A stretch of 64,000 bases of DNA, taken from Isoetes taiwanensis. Taxonomy: Eukaryota; Streptophyta; Lycopodiopsida; Isoetales; Isoetaceae. The notes beneath the pieces are model-generated. The model was given only the letters and a program-made list of their open reading frames with translations. It had not been told where the DNA came from and ran no database searches. Below are positions 22,868 through 34,013 of this stretch, in pieces. Position 1 is the stretch's first letter. The number at the start of each line of letters is the position of its first letter. Position numbers and translations under genes: made by a program. The stretch covers positions 12,552,213 through 12,616,212 of the forward strand of contig JAJEKV010000038.1 of NCBI GenBank assembly GCA_021234155.1, given 5' to 3'.

Positions 22868-25800
22868 TGGCACGCAACTTTGCCTTTGCCGTCGACACAA
22901 TTCCTCATGCCGAAGGCGAAAAGGTCCATTTTGCACCCTGACTTGGAGAAACTCATGCGAATGTCATGCCTAAAGTTCGCCAAAGCATTACGAACCTCAT
23001 GCAAGCTCTTTGAAGGCCGACGTTGGCTAATGTTCATGCCACCACTAGAGCTCAACAAAGACAAGATGCACCTTCTATGTCTCAACCTCCACGCTCGACC
23101 ATATCCAAATATATTTCTGGCGAGGTAGACCTACTCAAAGAAGTTCTTTCCTTTACCACGCACTCAAAGACACTGTGGATCCCGAGATCCTTTTCTCATG
23201 TGCCTCTGGAACTCAAGAGGAGCTGGCAAAAATCAAAATTCCTCTAAGTCTTGCAACGATTTTGAAACTTCGTCTTGCTCTCAGGACCAGTTACCCCCTC
23301 GATTGTTATGGTTGGGGCTGTTGCTACCTCTACACCCACGGTACATGCCACGGTGGGCAATCAAGAAGTCAACCATGTTCAAATTGGCGGAGGTAGCGCG
23401 ATTAATCTCATCACGGATAAACTCCGCCAAACAAATGGGCATCAAACAACTCTATCGTGCCCCATATGACATCAAATTGGCCAATGGCCATATCCACGAG
23501 ACCTCAGCGTCACGCCTCTTCTTCACATCAATATTGGTGATCTCGGATTCCCCTTGGAATTTGGTGTTTGGAAGGTGGAGAAGATCCGTGTGATTATGAA
23601 ATGTTGGTCGTGAGACCTTTTCTCTTGAGCCAAGAGTATCCATTCTTGGGCCACGGATCGGTTAGTCATCACTGAGATGGTCACCTCAATGCCACTATGG
23701 ATTTGGAAGCTTGGCAAAATCATTTTCCGTCGACAATCTTTGAACCCCTCTCTCCGACAGATTCCGAGGGCCCGAATATCTATCAAGTTCGGGGCTCCAC
23801 TGCTGAAGTCCGCCTGCATCATCCTACCGAATATATGCCGATCCTTGGGGAGAAATGACTCTTGATCGGGACAGGTGTGGCCGCTTGCTTGACCTTTACC
23901 GCTCCTTGCAACGTGATCCAACGTGTTGATCACTTTTCGGATCTTTGAACCTCCTGCCGGCTCCCCAGATGTACATCTTTGTTATGAAGCAACCTCGCTT
24001 GATGAAACTCAAGAACCTCTCTTTTCACCACGCAGAGTGCCACGCATCCTGTTATGCTTCAACCTCCTCGCTCATATTGTCCAGGACACAGTGGTTATCC
24101 CCCATATTCAGACTCACGAAGTCGAGAGATTGTGGACGTAGGCAACAATCACTGTCCGAATTGGCGCAAATCTTCCGACACCCTATCGTAATAATAGGGG
24201 CCGCCACGCTCTTCAAAAGTTCAAACACATTTTTACACGGAGCTACAGAGATCTTTGGGAATCAACAAAACCTTGGGGAACTCACCATTCCTACCAAGTC
24301 CGATGCACGCCCAAAGATAGCAACGACGATGGGGCTCAACCCAAATTACCGTGATCGCCGTCAAGGCGGAAATTGACAAACTCCTTGCTGCAGGTTTGAT
24401 CTATGAGGTCAAACATTCTGAATGGGTGAGCCCCATCGTCATTGCACTCAAACACAATGGTAAGATCCGTGTTTGCGTGGACTACCGAAAACTCAATCAG
24501 GCTACGGAGCGTGATCATTTTCCACTTCCCTTCCACGGACTGTGTTCTGGAAGAGGTTTTGGACATGAAATGTACTCCTTCATGGATGGTTTTTCGGCTA
24601 CAATCAGATCTCAATCAAAAGAATCTCGATCAACTCAAGACTACTTTCACCACCCCGTGGGGCACTTTTGCCTACAAGGTGGTTCCTTTTGGCTTATCAA
24701 ACTCTCCATCCACGTTTCAACGCATCATGCTCTCAGTTTTTCATGATTTTATGAAGGAAAATCCCTTCTTGCAAATTTTTCAAGATGACTTCTCCGCCTA
24801 CTGGTTCCATGGCTGACCATTTGGATAAATTGGAACTCGTCTTTGAAATGTGATGAGTTCGGCATTAGTCTCAATGGGAGAAATGCACCTTTTGTGTCAC
24901 CTCGGATGTTACGTTGGGACACGTTGTCGATAAGCGTGTATCACCACGAGATCCGCCAAAATCGATTGTGTGCTCAAAGCTCAAGCACCGGCCCAATATC
25001 AAGGAGAGACGCTCTTTCCGGGTAAGGTCAATTATTACTCCACCTTAATTCACGGACTAGCAGACCATTGCAGATCCCATTCATAAACTCACGGTGATGA
25101 ATCCACCAGGCTTGATGTCCCAGCGGATCTTCGCTTCCAACGATTGAAGCTTTTGCTTACTCGGCCCCGATTCTTGTTCCTCCTCAATGGGACAAGCCCT
25201 TTCATGTTCATGTCGATGTCTCGGCGTTTGCTATTGAGCCGTTCTTTCTCAAGAATATGATCATTAATCGACAAACCAAAACCGTCGCCAAATTTAAAAA
25301 CTCAATTCTGCGGGCGCAACTATTACGCCACGCAGGCGTGAAGCTTTGGGTCTCATTTTACAGGTCCAACGCTTCCGTCACTACCTTTTGGGCAGTCGGA
25401 TCAAATTCTTTGTTGACCACCAAGCACTCCTTTATTTGATCAACAAATCCACGCCCACGGGCGCATTGCTCGTTGGGTCCTTCTTCTCCAAGAATTTGCC
25501 CTTTTTGAAATTGTTCACAAGGCCGCAAATCTCATGTTGTCCCGGATTATCTTTCACGCATCCATACGGATGATCCCTCCACTTTGAGTCTCGGGCGCCT
25601 TTCCCGGCGCTCAACTCTTTTAGTGACGGCAACACCACATTGGTTCCATGACTTTTCAGATTACCTCCTCACAGGCGCTCTTCTTCCGTGAGGACATGAC
25701 GCTCTCTCATGCCAAAAGACAATCCGATGCGTCATCAATTTCTCCTCGGCGTCGCGGACTACACCATGGTTGCGAGAACATCTTTACAAAAGGGTAAGGA

Positions 25801-26900
25801 CACCATCCTTCCGACGTTGTGTTCTACCTCATGAAGTTCGGATATTGTCCGAGAAGCTCATCAAGGGCTAGGTGGTGGCCATTTTCATGGTGACACCACA
25901 ACACATAAAAAATCCTTCTAGTTGGGTATTTTTGGCCCACGCTCTTCAAAGACGCCTCCCCACGCCCAAGACGTGTGATGCTTGCCCGGCCATGTGGGGA
26001 CGCCTCCACCTGACTGTGGCGCTCTTCCCTTGGCCGGCCGCCACGCCACTTCCCTTCAAACAAATGGGGAATGGATTTTGTGGGACCCATTGATCCTCCC
26101 GCGGCACACCGTGCGCTACATTCAGTTCTCACCGACCACGCTACTAAATGGGCGGAAGCTTGCGCGACTTCCGGACAACAACTGCGGCAAAACACGACCA
26201 AGGTCCTCTATCAACAAATTATCCGCAGCGATTTGGCTGCCCCGCGAGCTGGTCGGTGATCGTGGTGTCCATTTTATCAATCATACCATCAAGGAGCCGA
26301 CGGATTATCTCCGATACATCATCACAAGAGCACACCTTACTATCCTCAAGGTAATGGTTTGGCGCGAAAGCACCAACAAAACTCGGTCACAATTCTCAAG
26401 AAAATTTGTGGCGCTTCTTCTCGCCTGCCCGGCAAACAAAGCTTCCCCTTTGTTCTTTGGGCCTACAATACTTGTTTCAAAATAGCTACTGTGTCACACT
26501 CCTTTCAAATTGGTGTATGGTCGGGAAGCTCTCATGCCGTTTGAATACATCATCCTCCCACTCTACGTTTTCAAGCGGCACGCCCATAATCACTTCTTTG
26601 CACTCAAAGAAAGGGTCCATCAATTGGAGCAGTTGGATGAACTTAGAAGGGATGCTTATATTAGGTGTTCTTCATGGACAACGATTTGCAAAAATCTTTA
26701 CATGACAAACGTGAAGACAAAAACATTCAACGAAGGAGATTTGGTTCTTCTTTATGATTCTCGGTACAAAATTTTCAGGGTAAACTTAAGTTTCGTTGGC
26801 TTGGCCCTTATCAAATTGTTCAAGTGGTTCGACCAGCGTTTTCAAAGCGGCTGATGGCACTCCATTACCTACTGGTTAATGGCTTCGCCTCAAAACATTT
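22868..26900 (+). pseudogene. pol of element 1: protease, RT, RNase H, integrase, frameshifted
   Basis: A linker (22868-23280) leads to the protease, whose motif reads VQIGGGSAINLI, with glycine at 23386-23388 where the sister copy has the catalytic aspartate. RT spans about 24350-24800: KHSEWVSPIVIALKHNGKIR, VCVDYRKLN, YSFMDGFS, PFGLSNSPSTFQRIM, and the catalytic box FQDDF at 24778-24792. RNase H (25130-25600) has FHVHVDVSAFAIE and FFVDHQALLYLINKSTPTG. Integrase (25850-26560) has HQGLGGGHFHG and CDACPA of its zinc finger, MDFVGPIDPP, LTDHATKWAEA, VGDRGVHFINHT and YYPQGNGLA. The catalytic Glu after NGLA is displaced by one extra base in GCGCGAAAGC. At least ten frame changes; no working polyprotein as read. 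Confidence 0.88.
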
Positions 26901-27915
26901 CATCACATAGAATCGACAATCAACCAGCGGATGTCGTTCAAGACACAACCACAACCGAAAGTGACTAACACACGGTGGCATATTATATTATAGGTGGAAT
27001 TTTTACAAAATGTGGGCACTGACCCGGCTATTTCCGCTATGGGCCGCGCCCTATATACAAAAAGCGGGCTCGAGCCCTATCTACTAAGTCCTAAGAAGAA
27101 AAACCCTCTGCGCCGGGTTCGGAGGCGGAGGTGATGCGCGAGGATGTGGTAGAGGTTACGCTTTCGTGGTCCCAAATGAAGGTGCGAACCACCTCCATCC
27201 CGTTGGTATGAGGATCGGGATGTTCAGCCATCCGGAACACCGGCCCGTCCATTCTCGGGGCCACGATTGTGGCGGCCAGAGGTCCGGACAATTCATTTTT
27301 CAAGTAATCCACTCTTGGCGGTTAGTGGGCATCGTGCGGTTCTCGTTCAAACCAGCAGCAGCCATCTTTGGCGCCATCAATGTCTTCGGCTTCACTCCCG
27401 GTTCGTCTTATATAGCCAAACAAAGGAACTCCTTGTCGGCGTGGACCAATCAAAAAATCGCCAACATGTTTGCAATGCAAAATTTTGTTTCTAAACGAGA
27501 GAATTGTTCTCCGCCAAGATATCTAGCCATGGTACCCTCGACACATTTGTTTAATGATATCCCACCCGAGTTGCCGCATTAAATGCCATTGCTTCTTTTC
27601 ATACCCGTCAAACATTAATCGGTGTCCTTTGGCCAATTTGTCACATCCGATCATTTTCTCACGTCTAATCTCCACCGTTCATTGCTTCTCCCTTGGTTGT
27701 TTGGGGACTTAGCCAAATTTTTGCCTCTCAATCGCCTCCTTGGCATCTTTCAAACACTGCACCATCAGCGGTTTGCCGTTTTCGTCCCTCATCATGCCTC
27801 TTCACCTCCATTTTTGCGCCCTAAACCTTTTCGTCCCTCGCCCTTCGTCCTCCATTCTTAAGCCTTACGTTTCCTCTCGCCTTTGCATCACCGTTCTTTT
27901 CACAAGCTCTTTGCC
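26901..27915 (+). promoter_or_regulatory. Leader of the extra coding region with conserved TATA box
   Basis: About 1 kb between integrase and the extra coding region has no conserved reading frame, but it contains a block shared almost unchanged with the other complete element. CGCCCTATATACAAAAA (27047-27063) is followed by CTCGAGCCCTATCTACTAAG and AAAAACCCTC. The matching block lies at 40920-40975 on the minus strand. A TATA box with a following conserved start region suggests an internal promoter for the downstream region; a splice leader is the alternative. The plus open frame at 27166-27582 is not preserved in the sister copy and is probably not a gene. Confidence 0.5.
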
Positions 27916-30852
27916 ATGGCGGCCCCAAAATTTCCTACACTTCAAGCTAGTGCTCCCAGGGAACTGTCTCTTTTCGAGTCAGTATCTTTCTTGACGCCCA
28001 CTTTCCGTGAAGCCCTTGTTGGCCCGAATCGTGCAGTCGCAGAACGCCAGAAACTTTACGAATTCTCTCAAATGGAACTTAGGCTCCAAATCGACCCGGT
28101 TAGGCGGTTCATCGCCAACATCGTCAATAGCCCGCATGGATACACCACGGTGGGTCGATGGCACCACCATTTCACGCTGACTCAAAGACCTGATTTCTGA
28201 GGTATTCCATATTCCTTTGCAAACCCCTTGTTTATCTTGGTCTGCCATACAGGATCTCGAAGTTACTGAGTTTGGTGCTCCTGCTTATCATGCAAATGTG
28301 CATCGCCTGACCAATATTGACAAGCCCCATGAGACCTTTGTTAAGTTCCTGTGGCGCAAGTTCCTTGGGTATTCTATCAAGAACACCCATATCAATAAAC
28401 CTTTCTATAATATCGTAGTCAGCGTTACTCGCTCAACCCACCACATTGATTGGCCCCAATTCTTTGTTCTACCGTCTTCTCCAAGAAGTAGGCCGTCTTC
28501 TGCTGCCACTTCTACCTCTGAAACTACGTGGGAGGCCATCTTCAAGCCCCCTCGTCGTCATTACTTTCCTCCCACAAACTCTCATTCTCAAAATTCCACT
28601 CCGCCAGTCCCTTCCTAAGACTCATCAAGTTGGCACTTCACGCCCTTCTTCCGGGTCATGTCAACCTTCAACACACGCATGTCTTTGTCTCCTCCTCCTC
28701 TCGTAAAACCAAGCACTCTAGTCCTCATCATGTGTCCCAAACGTCATAAACAAGGCAGCGGCCCGGCTCCACCACCATAGCACCCTCATCATTTGTTGTA
28801 TCGAAGATCGCTAGGATGCTCAAAGGCTTGTTCTAAAGTTACAAGAATCCCAAGAAGCTCTTATCAATGGGGTTCACCACGGCCTCGACGGCCTCCGATG
28901 AGGTTCACCGTGATCTCCAAGCCGCGAATCGCACAAGTTCAAACTTTGGAAGCCCAACTTCAAGAAAAGCAGGGGCTCTCTTACGTGCCCGCATAGATCT
29001 CAAAAGTGCGGATCGGACCAGCCTACTTGTGGATCAGGGGCTCGGCTTCAATCCAAAATTCGGGACTTATTAGAGCAAAACAAGTCCAAAGCCACCCTCC
29101 TTAGTGACAAGGAGAAAGATATTGCTAAGCTCGAAGCCTTGTACTCACGAGCTTTGTGACAATACAAACACTCAAGTTCAAAACCTTCTGCGCGGACGCT
29201 CAAATTGCCTCTTTGGCGCTCGGCTCTCCACGCAGACTTCTCGGCTCACATCCCTCCACGATCGGCTTACGGAGGTTCAGAAGCGAGAACTTCTTGATGA
29301 CACGGAGATTGCGGGTGCCGACTCAATGCTCTGGGCAATCCTCCCTCACAGGTTCACACTTCTACCGAACGGGTCCGGTGACGGTCCACCATTCGTTAGA
29401 AAAGGACCACAGGATCCCGTGACCTTGAACAAGCGATAAAGACGCTATTGGGCCACCGATGAGGCCGCAGAACCAAACTTGGCGGCTATATTGCCATCGT
29501 TAGTACCGCTGTTGATTTCCCAGTTCCTTCCCTCGCTATCCGGATTATGTGGTTGCCCGCCGCCACCTCTTTCTTCCGAAGTGGCATGGGGCTGATGGTC
29601 TGTGGATGTTCACTGCGCAAGCTGCAGATTTTCTTGGATCTGGCCCGAACTCTCAATTGAAGACAAAGGTTTATCTTTTGTGCCCTTTTGGTCTTTGATC
29701 TCATTCAACTGCGACGATCCAGGACTTCATCACCTTCGGGACTTGTTCAGCCCATGGCTTACATTTTCATGATTTCTATCACGGGTGATACACGGGAGAG
29801 ATTTGGGATGGGCCACGGAGAACTTTCGGGGTGACCCCACTCTTCAATGGTTGCTTCGGGATAACAACCCCTATCTCGTGATCATGCTCAAACCCACGCT
29901 CTTCATCAAGAGTACATGCGAGCTTGCTCATCATTTGCCTCTCGGCAAGCGGAAGTGTTGCAACAAATAAGGAAGTATCCGGGACATCCCGGGATCTTCC
30001 CTATGCACAAGTTTACATGCAACACCTCGTAGGGTACAATCAATTACGTGCTCTTCGGATAGCAAGGCCGGTCCCCACAGTTTTGGGATAGCCCTCCCGC
30101 AACTCTCAACTCTCACGCCCACTGCAGGATCATTGGTGTAAAGCTCTTGATCAGGCCCTTGTTAGTGAATTAGGGGAGCAGGCTCAAGAACCCGCCCACG
30201 GGCATGGTTCCCTCTCCCTATGCTTCCATGGGTGTTCCTCCACGCCCCAGGTTCCTGACTTCTAATTGGCGTCTCCCCTTTTGGACAAAGGTCATGGATA
30301 GCCATGCTGGATGGACTCCACCTCAGATCTCGACGGATCTCAGGTGGGATCCCCGTTTTGTTCGCCGCTCCCATTGGGAGGAGGGTGCCACTCTTGATAA
30401 CACCACGAATTGGATCTATATTGCTAATGAGCGTGGTTGGCAACGCCCTGCCGATGCGCTACATGGTCTTGACACCTTCTTGTAGAATGTCCGCCACCTC
30501 ACCGGATCCTTGGTCCACCTTCAGCGGGTTTTGTGTTTGCTCTAAAATGCATTTTGCTCGGCTCCTTAAATCGGCAAAGGCCCCATTTTTTTATCAATCG
30601 AATGCGGCGTCGGTGGTTTTCGCCTTCTGACTCCGCCTGCTCATGGAATGTCGGTTTGTTTCTTCCGATGCCCATGCCGCCCTTTGAAGACATGGTGCGA
30701 TCTCGTTTTCTCATTGAAGCGCATCCCGCCCCTTGGCCTCAATACTCCTCCGCGCTCTTCAAACACGCCCAGATCTCATTGGCGAGCACCATAATGGTGC
30801 CCGGCCCTCATTCAAGTGAGGATCACTTTCGCATCGATGGCTTCCCGCCGTA
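27916..30852 (+). pseudogene. Extra 3' coding region of element 1, unknown function
   Basis: The region starts at ATG 27916 in a strong context (GCCATGGC) with MAAPKFPTLQA, the same start as MAAPRFSTLQA at 40112 in the other element. A globular N-part follows (RRFIANIVNSPHGYTTVGRW, ISEVFHIPL, ETFVKFLWRKFLGYSIKN) to about 28470. Then comes a Pro/Ser-rich linker (28470-28790), a charged helical, probably coiled-coil stretch (28800-29160, with LEQNKSKATLLSDKEKDIAK) and a long C-part. The C-part includes the equivalents of DYVVARRHLFLSKWH, LQQIRKYPGHPGIFPMHK, RWDPRFVRRSHWEEG and FEDMVRSRFLIEAHPAPWPQ. It ends near 30852, just before the purine tract. Intact length would be nearly 980 codons. Athila-type elements carry extra 3' genes, some called envelope-like, but I see no signal peptide or clear membrane segment, so that name is not supported. 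Frameshifted as read. Confidence 0.65.
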
Positions 30853-30890
30853 AACACTTCCTCCTTTCTTCACCCCGAAAGTGTCGATTT

Positions 30891-30900
30891 GGTGGGGGAG
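30891..30900 (+). promoter_or_regulatory. Polypurine tract
   Basis: GGTGGGGGAG lies immediately before the right LTR start TGTTAG. The sister copy has GGTGGGGGGGAG in the same place. It primes plus-strand DNA synthesis. Confidence 0.8.
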
Positions 30901-31467
30901 TGTTAGTCTGCGCCTCTGATGCGGGACTATTCATGCATCTGACGGACCAAGTCAAGCTCAAGGATCCGCTGATCCAACCACGGGTCAGCCATCCAAGGCC
31001 CCAGCAGAAGACTGGGCAAAGCAGACCTACCAAGAGGGCCTCGGACAAGTGATCTGGCCGCCACCGCGTCGGCGTCGGCGTGATTCTAGGCACTTCAAGA
31101 GGCACCGTAACATTCCTCAAGAATCGGGCCTCCTTCCGTGAGTCGGCACCGAGATCGGTCCGAGTGTCTATATTGGGCCAAAGGCCATTGTACTATATAT
31201 ATGAGTAGAGCTAGCACATGAGTTTTTAGATGAGTTTTGAGTCTTGTCTCTCTTCGATCTTCTCTCGATTTGAGAGCTCATGTATGTTCATCATTGATAT
31301 CAAGGAAGCTTATCATTTTCCTCTCATTGTTCTCTTTGGTTCTGTTTTCTTCTTCTTGTCCTTCTCTTGCAAATCCCGCGTGACATAGTCCCCCGGATTC
31401 TCCTGTTAGATCCAAGGGTCCTCACAGAGGGCCGCCTTGCAGAGTTCCGAACCTGCACCCCCAAACA
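30901..31467 (+). repeat. 3' LTR of element 1
   Basis: Starts TGTTAGTCTGCG and ends CCCCCAAACA, 567 bp. It matches the left LTR closely from about 31160 to 31375 (AT-rich) and differs by many small indels in the CG-rich ends. TATA box at about 31193-31202. Confidence 0.95.
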
Positions 31468-34013
31468 CCACCTAGGCTAAAACATGCCAAGGTGTCTCAA
31501 ACATGCCGCACGGGCTCCAACATGCCACCTACGCTCAAACATGCCAAGGTGGCTCAAACATGCCACATGGGCTCCAACATGCCACCTAGGCCCCAACATG
31601 CCAAGGTGGCTCAAACATGCCACCTAGGCTCCAACATACCAAGGTGGCTCAAACATGGCAAGATGTCTCAAACATGCCGCGTCGCTTCAACTTGCCGTCT
31701 AGGCTCCGATGTGCAAGGTGGCTCCAAGATGCCACCTAGGCTTAAACATGCCAAGGTGGCTCAAACATGCCACCTAGGCTCAAACATGCCAAGGTGGCTC
31801 AAACATGCCAAGGTGGCTCCAACATGCCACCTAGGCTCAAACATGCCAAGGTGGCGCAAACATGCCAAGGTGGCTCAAACATGCCATGCGGGCTCCAAAT
31901 GCCACATAGGCTCTAACATGCCAAGGGGTCTCAAACATGGCAAGGTGGCTCAAACATGCCACGTGGCTCCAACATGCCACCTAGGCTCCAACGTGCCACT
32001 TAGGCTCCAACATGCCACCTAGGCTCAGACATGCCAAAATGGCCCAAAGATGCCACACGGGCTCGAACATGCCACATAGGCTCAAACATGCCAAGGTGGC
32101 TCACAACATGCCACCAAGGCTCCAACATGCCAAGGTGGCTCAAACATGCCACGCAGGCTCCAACATGCCACCTAGGATTCAACATGCCAAGGTGGCTCAA
32201 GCATGCCACCTAGGCACCAACATGCCACCTAGGCTCAAACATGCCAAGGTGGCTCAAGCAGCTCCAACATGCCACCTAGGCTCCAACATGCCAAGGTGGC
32301 TCAAACATGCCACCTAGACTCTAACATGCCACGTAGGATTCAACATGCCAAGGTGGCTTAAATATGCTAAGGTGGCTCAAACATGCCACACGAGCTCCAA
32401 CATGCCACCTAGGCTCCAACATGCCAAGGTGGCTCAAATATGCCAAGGTGGATCAAACATGCCACGTGAGCTCCAACATGCCACCTAGGCTCCAACATGC
32501 CAAGGTGGATCAAACATGCCATGTAGGCTCCAACATGCCAAGGTGGCTCAAACATGTCACCTAGGCTCCAAGATGCCACCTAGGCTAAAACATGCCAAGG
32601 TGTCTCAAACATGCCGCACGGGCTCCAACATGCCACCAACGCTCAAACATGCCAAGGTGGCTCAACATGCCACATGGGCTGCAACATGCCACCTAGGTTC
32701 CAACATGCCAAGGTGGCTCAAACATGCCACCTAGGCTCCAACATACCAAGGTGGCTCAAACATGGCAAGATGTCTCAAACATGCCACGTGGCTTCAACTT
32801 GCCGTCTAGGCTCCGATGTGCAAGGTGGCTCCAAGATGCCACCTAGGCTCAAACATGCCAAGGTGGCTCAAACATGCCACCTAGGCTCAAACATGCCAAG
32901 GTGGCTCCAACATGCCACCTAGGCTCAAACATGCCAAGGTGAAAGCAAACATGCCAAGGTGGCTCAAACATGCCATGCGGGCTCCAAATGCCACATAGGC
33001 TCCTAACATGCCAAGGGGTCTCAAACATGGCAAGGTGGCTCAAACATGCCACGTGGCTCCAACATGCCACCTAGGCTCCAAAGTGCAAGGTGGCTCAAAC
33101 ATGCCACCTAGGCTCCAACATGCCGCCTAGGCTCAGACATGCCAAAATGGCTCAAAGATGCCACATGGGCTCGAACATGCCACATAGGCTCAAACATGTC
33201 AAGGTGGCTCACAACATGCCACCAAGGCTCCAACATGCCAAGGTGGCTCAAACATGCCACCAGCTCCAACATGCCACCTAGGGATTCAACATGCCAAGGT
33301 GGCTCAAGCATGCCACCTAGGCACCAACATGCCACCTAGGCTCAAACATGCCAAGGTGGCTCAAACATGCCACGTGGGCTAAAACATGCCACTAGGCTTA
33401 AACATGCCAAGGTGGTGAAACATGCCATGCAGGCTCCAACATGCCAAGGTGGCTCAAACATGCCAAGGTGGCTCAAACATGCCGTGTGGGCTCCAACATG
33501 CCACCTAGGCTCCAACATGCCAAGGTGGCTCAGGCATGCCAAGGCGGCTCAAACATGCCACCTAGGCTCCAACATGACAAGGTGGCTCGAACATGCCAAG
33601 GTGGCTTAAGCATGCCACGTGGGCTCCAACATGCCACCTAGGCTCCAATATGCCACCTAGGCTCCAACATGCAAAGGAGGCTCAAACATGCCATGTGGGC
33701 TCCAACATGCCACCTAGGCTCCAACATGCCAAGGACCTAGGTCAAAGATGCCAAGGTGGCTCAAACATGCCACGCGGGCTTCAACATGCCACCTAGGCTC
33801 AAACACCTAGGCTTCAAGATGCCACCTAGGCTCAAACATGCCATGTAGGCCCTAACATGCCAAGGTGGCTCAAACATGCCATGTGGGCTCCAACATGCCA
33901 AGGTGGCTCGGGCATGCCAAGGTGGCTCAAACATGCCACGCGGGCTCTAACATGCCAAGGTGGCTCAAACATGCCACCTAGGCACCAACATGCCAAGGTG
34001 GCTCAAACATGCC
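31468..34013 (+). repeat. 38-bp dimeric satellite, right block
   Basis: This continues the left satellite block after the LTR element, beginning with the duplicated CCACC. About 67 dimers by length. A higher-order repeat of about 1,108 bp is visible: sequence following 31472 recurs after 32580, and sequence preceding 20399 recurs before 32580. Landmarks of the higher-order unit are GGCAAGATGTCTCAAAC, CAACTTGCCGTCTAGGCTCC and GATGTGCAAGGTGGCTCC. The last third (33360-34013) is less regular. The array ends at CATGCCTTAAAA. Confidence 0.95.
32572..32586 (+). other. Uninterrupted paralogous copy of the element 1 insertion site
   Basis: GATGCCACCTAGGCT here corresponds exactly to the flanks of the LTR element (GATGCCACC before 20400 and CCACCTAGGCT after 31467) with one CCACC. 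The agreement extends for about 240 bases on the left side and over 100 on the right. It is a duplicated satellite unit in which the element is absent. Confidence 0.85.

Larger units (their letters stand above)
20400..31467 (+). mobile_element. Complete LTR retrotransposon, Ty3/gypsy Tat/Athila-like (element 1)
   Basis: An 11,068-bp element with both LTRs (20400-20964 and 30901-31467), TG...CA ends and the 5-bp duplication CCACC. Order on the plus strand: LTR, primer site, gag, protease, RT, RNase H, integrase, TATA-containing leader, extra coding region of about 2.9 kb, purine tract, LTR. An RT box FQDDF and a tRNA-Asp-like primer site are, as far as I recall, traits of the Tat/Athila lineage, whose members also carry extra 3' coding regions. 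The element lies inside the satellite array. The AT-rich centre of its two LTRs is almost identical, which suggests recent insertion, yet every reading frame is broken. Confidence 0.95.

Noticed and set aside
27166-27582. Separate gene between integrase and the extra coding region
   Set aside because: The sister element has different frames here, with stops, so the region behaves as an untranslated leader.
27916-30852. Envelope-like gene
   Set aside because: The position fits, but I could see no signal peptide, transmembrane segment or furin-type site in the readable parts of either copy; the name would be a guess.
19012-34013. CRISPR-like array
   Set aside because: The repeats are contiguous with no unique spacers between them, and the setting is a plant nuclear genome.
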